A stretch of DNA of 8,541 nucleotides from Tardiphaga sp. Lineage in GTDB: Bacteria; Pseudomonadota; Alphaproteobacteria; Rhizobiales; Xanthobacteraceae. The stretch covers positions 1 through 8,541 of the forward strand of contig JAQGJF010001109.1 in assembly GCA_028290765.1 (NCBI GenBank). Direction: 5' to 3'. The first letter of the stretch is position 1. The number at the start of each line of letters is the position of its first letter. Below, piece after piece: positions 5,023 through 8,541 of the stretch. Made by a program: the position numbers and the translations under genes. Under the pieces are notes generated by a model that saw nothing but the letters and a program-made list of their open reading frames with translations, ran no database searches and had not been told where the DNA came from.

Positions 5023-5051
5023 ATAATGTACGGATTCGGACAAAGTTCAAA
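5023..5051 (-). promoter_or_regulatory. Probable housekeeping promoter of the response regulator
   Basis: On the minus strand, TTTGAA (5046-5051) and CATTAT (5023-5028) are 17 bases apart. This fits the rhizobial sigma-70 pattern CTTGAC-N17-CTATAT at four of six positions in each box. It predicts a leader of about 17 nt before the ATG at 4999, just long enough to carry the GGGAG ribosome site. Confidence 0.5.
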
Positions 5052-5267
5052 GAAACGATTGGGAATTCTTATGGTGCGATGCACTTAATGGCGGCGCGTG
5101 AAGGTCGCGGCGACCAAAGCGTATCGTTTTGCTCACTGGTCCATTAGGCCCGGACTGGAAGTGCCTCTTGTTTCATTACGCCTCGCCCGACGCACGCGAG
5201 CAAAGTCCGCAGGCTCAAGGGCGGTCGCGCGTGAGGCGGCGTCCGGAGGGCCGGATCGGGCGAAACT

Positions 5268-5513
5268 TCAGCGGCGCGCCACCAAGCGGAGCCGGGGCTT
5301 CAAGGTATCCTGCAGCTCTTCCGCCAGTTCCCGGACGCGGGGATCCCGGGAGCGGGTGGCACAGACCGAGAACTGGCCGACCGATCGGGCCAGCGCCTGG
5401 CGTTCTTCACGGGTTCGCGTCACCTGAGGGCTGGACAGCCGCAACACCATCTTGCCGAGGTTGACCAGGACCTCGTCGATGTTCCTGTCGATCTGGACGA
5501 TGAGATCATCCAT
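5268..5513 (-). CDS. Small helical cytoplasmic protein (81 aa), unknown function
   Basis: This 81-residue protein has no signal peptide. Residues 2-26 form an amphipathic helix (MDDLIVQIDRNIDEVLVNLG), then a short loop SSPQVTRTREER, a second helix ALARSVGQFSVCATRS, and a third PRVRELAEELQDTLKP with a basic end. I do not recognise the family with certainty, though similar short proteins are familiar from Bradyrhizobium-type genomes. The frame opens upstream at 5555, but the ATG at 5513 is chosen because GGGAG lies eight bases ahead of it, in the context ACGGGAGT, which also precedes the response regulator's start. It is upstream of the response regulator on the same strand with about 270 nt between, and that gene has its own promoter. 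Function is unknown. Confidence 0.7.
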   Translation of the reverse strand: MDDLIVQIDRNIDEVLVNLGKMVLRLSSPQVTRTREERQALARSVGQFSVCATRSRDPRVRELAEELQDTLKPRLRLVARR

Positions 5514-5589
5514 CACCGGCACTCCCGTCGTTTGCCAAACGCCCCGCAGCATCAATCGCCGGAGCCGCAGGCCGTTCCGGCGGCAGGCC

Positions 5590-5636
5590 GGTCATGGCTA
5601 ACGGTCGGTAAAGTTGTTTTTCGTCTGACCATGACC
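5590..5636. repeat. Inverted repeat of unknown role
   Basis: GGTCATGG (5590-5597) and CCATGACC (5629-5636) form a perfect 8-bp stem, with a further short ACG/CGT pairing inside. It lies between the 43-aa membrane protein gene and the 81-aa gene, with no T-run on either side. Confidence 0.45.
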
Positions 5637-5687
5637 CGTAAAAGCACGCCATCGAGGCGGAACCGAGGGATCGTGGTGAATCAGATG

Positions 5688-5819
5688 CTAGAGCCGCTCA
5701 ACGATCATGATCCACGCGCCCAGCCAGCATGAGAGGCCGACCAAAAATACAACGAGAAGGCAAATGGCGGTGGAGACGGAAAAAACGCGGACGCGCAAAA
5801 GCCAATCGTAAAGATCCAT
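5688..5819 (-). CDS. 43-aa single-span membrane protein
   Basis: This very short gene encodes 43 residues. The N-terminus is MDLYDWLLRVRVF. It is followed by an uncharged stretch of about 28 residues (12-40) rich in Val, Leu, Ile, Cys and Trp (STAICLLVVFLVGLSCWLGA) and a tail IVERL. The stretch is long enough for one membrane helix. The two arginines (9 and 11) before it suggest the N-terminus stays inside, and the uninterrupted hydrophobicity argues against a chance frame. The ATG at 5819 follows GGTGGACGATGGACA, a moderate ribosome site. A CTTGAC box lies about 65 bases upstream on the minus strand, but a matching -10 is poor. Small single-span proteins of this form are common next to unrelated genes in Bradyrhizobium-type genomes. 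Function is unknown; it may modulate a membrane complex. Confidence 0.65.
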   Translation of the reverse strand: MDLYDWLLRVRVFSVSTAICLLVVFLVGLSCWLGAWIMIVERL

Positions 5820-6042
5820 TGTCCATCGTCCACCTGGGATTGGGATTGCAGGCGTCCATGGAATCAGGCGGTGGATTCGCGGTCAAGAGTCGGAGTCGTG
5901 CAGAATTTTTTTTATTTTTTTGGATTTCAAAGGAACACTGCATCGGAACGGAAAGTAGCGTTCATCCCGCGTGCTCGATTTCGAGCCGTCATGCCGCGCA
6001 CTCGGTTCGATGACGTCGTGAAATCGGCAGACGGGGGATTGC
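5820..6042. other. Non-coding spacer with a long T-tract
   Basis: No convincing gene is visible on either strand. It holds T8-A-T7 at 5906-5921 on the plus strand (A-rich on the minus strand), unusual for GC-rich DNA, and a 14-bp perfect palindrome at 5973-5986. The minus-strand promoter of the 43-aa gene should lie here. Confidence 0.5.
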
Positions 6043-6080
6043 AAAAAAGAAAAAACTCCAGCCGTTCACACCGGCTGGAG
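6043..6080 (-). terminator. Intrinsic terminator of the Gly/His-rich gene
   Basis: On the minus strand, CTCCAGCCG (6080-6072) pairs perfectly with CGGCTGGAG (6064-6056) over 9 bp around a 7-nt loop. Two runs of six T separated by one C follow at once. It starts 16 nt after the stop at 6097. Confidence 0.93.
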
Positions 6081-6096
6081 CCTCTTCGATCGTCAT

Positions 6097-6372
6097 TTAG
6101 AAGACTTCGCCGCACACATTGACGCGCCGCGGCCCGAATTCGGTGAAGACGGTTTTGTAGCAGCTGCCACCGGTGGTGAAGTTCGAACCGTAGCGGTGGC
6201 GGTAGCCGACATGCCAACCGTGATATCCGAAATTGCCCTTCGGATAGATGCCGCCGTAGCGGCCACCGTGCATGCCGCCGTGCCCGCCCATGCCATGCGC
6301 AGAAGCTATCAAAGGCGCCGCGGCACTCAGTGAAGCGACAGCGAGAACAGCGAGAGTGATCTTACGAAACAT
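6097..6372 (-). CDS. Gly/His-rich small exported protein
   Basis: This 91-residue protein has a Sec signal peptide (basic RK at 3-4, hydrophobic 6-22, cleavage after ASA at residue 25). It continues with a Gly/His/Tyr-rich low-complexity stretch (26-66, for example HGMGGHGGMHGGRYGG). The C-terminal segment has two cysteines, 71 and 87, in CYKTVFTEFGPRRVNVC, probably a disulfide loop. That C-terminal pattern (C...T.FGPR..NVC) is one I recall from several short exported Bradyrhizobium proteins. Metal binding by the His/Gly part is only a suggestion. The frame extends upstream to 6468, but the ATG at 6372 has GGAG seven bases before it and opens the signal peptide. It is a single-gene transcript, closed by a strong terminator 16 nt downstream. 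Confidence 0.85.
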   Translation of the reverse strand: MFRKITLAVLAVASLSAAAPLIASAHGMGGHGGMHGGRYGGIYPKGNFGYHGWHVGYRHRYGSNFTTGGSCYKTVFTEFGPRRVNVCGEVF

Positions 6373-6683
6373 TTTAGTCTCCAATGTGTGAGGTGCGATG
6401 CACAGTTTCAGTGACGGTCTGACGCGCCCACAGCGGTGATGGTTCGAATGATTTTTCTGAACAGCCATTCAGGAAGTTGTTGATTCTGTTTGTTGTTCAA
6501 GTCATCGGCGGAGGCATCGCGTCGGTTTGTCTTTCAAAGATGAAAAGAGCCGCTACGCATTGATGCCGGGATCAAACCGCGCGGAGCCCATGCCTGGCGT
6601 CAGCAACTTGCGCATCGCCATGATTTTGAAGCCTCGTGATCGCCGGTATCACGCGAAAGGTTCGCCGATGGCGGTCGGACGTT
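6373..6683. other. Intergenic region with no supported gene
   Basis: This 311-nt spacer separates two minus-strand genes. It should hold the promoter of the Gly/His-rich gene, but I see no convincing -35/-10 pair. A 22-codon minus-strand frame (6553-6621) is present but not supported. No repeat or strong hairpin was found. Confidence 0.5.
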
Positions 6684-6911
6684 CTAATGAGCTGTCGGCG
6701 GCGCGGCTTCAACGTAGACGATGATAGCGTTCTTCAAGAAGCGCTCTTGCCGCGCCATCTTGTCCTCCTCGGGGATACCCCAGGCCATCACGCTCAAAAA
6801 GATCGTAAGAAAGAGCAGGGGCCAAAGCAACAACCAGAAGCAGCGGCGGTCGATGTCGGAGATGATTTTCGGCTTCCGGCCGGTCATGAACTCATGCAGT
6901 TGGTGAGACAT
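6684..6911 (-). CDS. 75-aa single-span membrane protein
   Basis: This 75-residue protein has a polar N-terminus (1-24, containing MTGRKPKIISDIDRR), one hydrophobic segment at about 25-46 (FWLLLWPLLFLTIFLSVMAW), and a second amphipathic part with VYVEAAPPTAH at the end. The basic residues before the segment suggest the N-terminus is inside and the C-terminus outside. No family is recognised. The start is decided by the ribosome site: GGAGGG (6916-6921) is five bases from the ATG at 6911. The in-frame ATG at 6923 lies immediately upstream of this site, so it is not the start. A promoter-like pair lies just upstream. The gene is alone between the Gly/His-rich gene and the tRNA, all on the minus strand. 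Function is unknown. Confidence 0.78.
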   Translation of the reverse strand: MSHQLHEFMTGRKPKIISDIDRRCFWLLLWPLLFLTIFLSVMAWGIPEEDKMARQERFLKNAIIVYVEAAPPTAH

Positions 6912-6935
6912 GGCGCCCTCCATGCTGAAAGGCAG

Positions 6936-6964
6936 ATAGAATCAGGGCGCGATTCGGCCGTCAA
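6936..6964 (-). promoter_or_regulatory. Probable promoter of the 75-aa membrane protein
   Basis: On the minus strand, TTGACG (6959-6964, preceded by C as in the rhizobial CTTGAC box) and TTCTAT (6936-6941) are 17 bases apart. The predicted leader is about 18 nt and contains the GGAGGG ribosome site. Confidence 0.45.
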
Positions 6965-7081
6965 GATTCGGCAGTGTCGCCGGCCGGCTTTATTTGCATG
7001 TCACAGATGAAAAGGGCTGCTTCGCCTCGGCGTGGAAATTGGGGGAGGTCGGCCGCAACGCCGGACAGGCCATCCGATTCC

Positions 7082-7156
7082 TGGTGCCGGTTGAGAGGAT
7101 TGAACTCCCGACCTTCGGTTTACAAAACCGCTGCTCTACCGCTGAGCTAAACCGGC
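7082..7156 (-). tRNA. tRNA-Thr (anticodon UGU)
   Basis: Read on the minus strand, this is a complete 75-nt cloverleaf with an encoded CCA. The acceptor stem GCCGGTT pairs with AACCGGC (7150-7156 with 7086-7092). The D arm is GCTC-AGCGGTA-GAGC. The anticodon arm has loop TTTGTAA (anticodon TGT, reading ACA and probably other ACN codons). The T arm GGGAG-TTCAATC-CTCTC is followed by discriminator A and CCA. The one oddity is a G/A mismatch at the base of the anticodon stem (position 27-43). It is a lone tRNA gene, with no other tRNA adjacent and no clear terminator after the CCA. Confidence 0.97.
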
Positions 7157-7488
7157 AAACCAAGGAATTTCAAAGGACGTCGCACATATTTTTGTCGGTT
7201 TTTTGCCTCTCCCGCGGGAAGGGCAGCGCCGTCGAATATCAGAGTTGGTTGGATTGGGCTAGAGGGGGTATCGCCGCTTCATCTGCAGCGCCGGATCGAG
7301 ATCACGGGAACACATTCATCGAACGCGTGAACGAGTTGCGGTTGCAACGGGCGTTCGCGTTTCCGGGCACCGAGCGCGCCGGATTTCGGACGTCGCATGG
7401 CAGGCCCGGATTTTCCGACATCTCGTATTTCAGCCGGTCGTTCCGCGCCCGCTTCGCTGAAGCAGACACCAGCGGCCAGGCGAAACGC
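7157..7488. other. Intergenic region, no supported gene
   Basis: This 332-nt gap separates the RTX-type gene from the tRNA. Frames on both strands read like chance translations of GC-rich DNA. No intrinsic terminator for the RTX gene is visible. The tRNA promoter should lie in the first 60 bases, but no good -35/-10 pair stands out. Confidence 0.5.
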
Positions 7489-8541
7489 TCAGACGAGAAT
7501 ATCGAAATGCCCGGCAGCGAATGGCGCTTCCGGAAAAACATTGTCGTGCGACTGATCTCCACTTCCGCTCTGCGAGGTCCAGTTCACCGGCGCGGTCAGC
7601 AGGGCCAATTCTTCGTGGGCGGTATGTGGGATGTTCCTGTTTCCGGCATATTCGGCAATGTCGACATGATTGCCAAATTCCAGTGCATTGGCACCTGGCG
7701 TCAAATCGGTCCCCGCCAGACTAGACCCCGATGCCGCGAAGGTCGAATTTGATATCCCTGCCAGAAAGTGGGTAACAAGCCCGGCCGGCGTGATCTCCGA
7801 GGTGTAAGCGAATACAGCCTCGTCATGACCGGTCAAATCGCCAGAGCCCGTGACGGTCCCGATATTCGTGGAAATCGAGTCTGAAGTGTGGATGTGGTCA
7901 ATCCTGACAACGGTTCCGGCGGTGATGCCCCCGGATGGCGCAGCCCAGGACCAGTGAGACTCCGGATCTGCGAAAGCGCCATTCGACCAAGCGCCACCAA
8001 ACTCGATTGTCCGATTTTCCGCGATGTCGGTGAGAGCAACAAAAGCAATGTCGTTATCGCCATCGGTATTGACGCCGGTAAAGGCGATTGCTCCGGCCTC
8101 GCTCAAACTATCATGAGAAAGGGTAGCGCCAGCTGGATCATAGAACACAACGGGCGCCGAATCCGCCTGCGTCCCAAGCGTCGCTGTAACCGTGAAATCA
8201 AGATTGCCGGTCACAACTGCATTGAAGGTGGTCGTCGTCTGACCTGCAGGTACGGTGATAGCGACAAAAATGGTAACTTCGTCGGCGCGGTCCACCGAGA
8301 GTGATACGATGGTGTCGTACAGCGCCGGATCCGGCAATACATAGGTGAAAGTCGCACTGGAGGTACCCTCCAGCATCAGATGCGGCCCAAATAGCCCGGG
8401 TCCTTGATGGCCGCCATCGGGAACGTCGAGCAACGTAGCCTGATCGTCGAATTGCAGAATCTCGACGTTGGTGACGTGGTCGGTCCCGTCCATGTTCGCA
8501 GACGGCGCGCGAAGGTCGGCGATCGTGGTAATGCCGGTAGC
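7489..8541 (-). CDS. RTX-type secreted protein, C-terminal part (N-terminus outside window)
   Basis: The last 350 residues of a larger protein are visible; the frame is open to the window edge, so the true start is off the right side. Visible residues 1-40 contain MDGTDHVTNVEILQFDD, the conserved linker that follows hemolysin-type (RTX) calcium-binding repeats. A beta-rich Ig-like stretch follows (about 55-135, SATFTYVL through TVTATLG). Next is a domain of about 170 residues beginning AIAFTGVNTDGDNDIAFVAL, with EFGGAWSNGAF, TAGTVVRIDH and DEAVFAYTS; this layout is shared with secreted nuclease- or phosphatase-associated beta domains I have seen in cyanobacteria and proteobacteria. There are no cysteines in the visible part, and it ends in a short hydrophobic FDILV, both as expected for type I secretion. 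Codon use looks less GC-rich at third positions than in its neighbours, which would suit an accessory gene. Confidence 0.85.
   Translation of the reverse strand, partial: ATGITTIADLRAPSANMDGTDHVTNVEILQFDDQATLLDVPDGGHQGPGLFGPHLMLEGTSSATFTYVLPDPALYDTIVSLSVDRADEVTIFVAITVPAGQTTTTFNAVVTGNLDFTVTATLGTQADSAPVVFYDPAGATLSHDSLSEAGAIAFTGVNTDGDNDIAFVALTDIAENRTIEFGGAWSNGAFADPESHWSWAAPSGGITAGTVVRIDHIHTSDSISTNIGTVTGSGDLTGHDEAVFAYTSEITPAGLVTHFLAGISNSTFAASGSSLAGTDLTPGANALEFGNHVDIAEYAGNRNIPHTAHEELALLTAPVNWTSQSGSGDQSHDNVFPEAPFAAGHFDILV

Noticed and set aside
6553..6621. 22-codon minus-strand frame (MAMRKLLTPGM...) in the spacer at 6373-6683
   Set aside because: Too short to judge without conservation; no clear ribosome site and no nearby regulated gene that would make it a leader peptide.
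7302..7562. 86-codon minus-strand frame overlapping the end of the RTX gene
   Set aside because: It overlaps the RTX C-terminus in another frame, lacks a ribosome site, and its translation is low-information and Arg/Asn-rich.
6994..7752. 252-codon plus-strand frame running across the tRNA
   Set aside because: It reads straight through a complete tRNA-Thr on the other strand and into the RTX gene, and shows no domain pattern.
7082..8541. Genomic island inserted at tRNA-Thr carrying the RTX gene
   Set aside because: The RTX gene is on the 5' side of the tRNA, whereas islands usually enter at the 3' end. No integrase and no duplicated tRNA 3' end are visible in the window.

Overview
The window looks like chromosome of a Bradyrhizobium-type alphaproteobacterium (Nitrobacteraceae: Bradyrhizobium, Rhodopseudomonas and relatives). 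The DNA is GC-rich. It carries an outer-membrane barrel protein ending in the GWGGPVVAKY tail common in this group, many short lineage-type proteins, and palindromic intergenic repeats of a kind common in these genomes. Species assignment is from memory of families; nothing was searched.

Layout. Positions 10-306 encode a His-rich exported protein. A 324-nt spacer follows (307-630), holding a tandem 13-mer and three strong hairpins. Next come a small lipoprotein (631-1077) and an outer-membrane beta-barrel protein (1201-1917) closed by a clear terminator. A small exported protein (2147-2386, DUF6719-like) follows. Two small helical proteins then sit back to back (2520-2708 minus, 2957-3142 plus), and their shared spacer holds a long plus-strand terminator and a dispersed-repeat-like sequence. 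The regulatory block contains a Crp/Fnr-family regulator (3210-3908 minus), a short helical protein (4039-4197 minus), a DUF6894-like protein (4380-4610 plus) and a single-domain response regulator (4640-4999 minus). It is followed by more short minus-strand genes: an 81-aa helical protein, a 43-aa single-span membrane protein, a Gly/His-rich exported protein with its own terminator, and a 75-aa membrane protein. A tRNA-Thr(UGU) lies at 7082-7156. The right edge is the C-terminal 350 residues of a large RTX-type secreted protein (minus strand, cut by the window edge).

Functionally this is not one operon. Most genes stand alone, and several have their own Shine-Dalgarno sequence and a recognisable promoter or terminator. 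Themes are envelope or exported proteins (six of them) and stress- or signal-type regulation (Crp/Fnr and CheY-like receiver). I see no mobile element gene, CRISPR array or multi-gene defence system. The most interesting signals are a plus-strand terminator with no coding gene to end (possible small RNA at about 2730-2889), the structured spacer at 307-566, the back-to-back small helical proteins, the unlisted 43-aa membrane protein, and the unusual C-terminal domain of the RTX protein.
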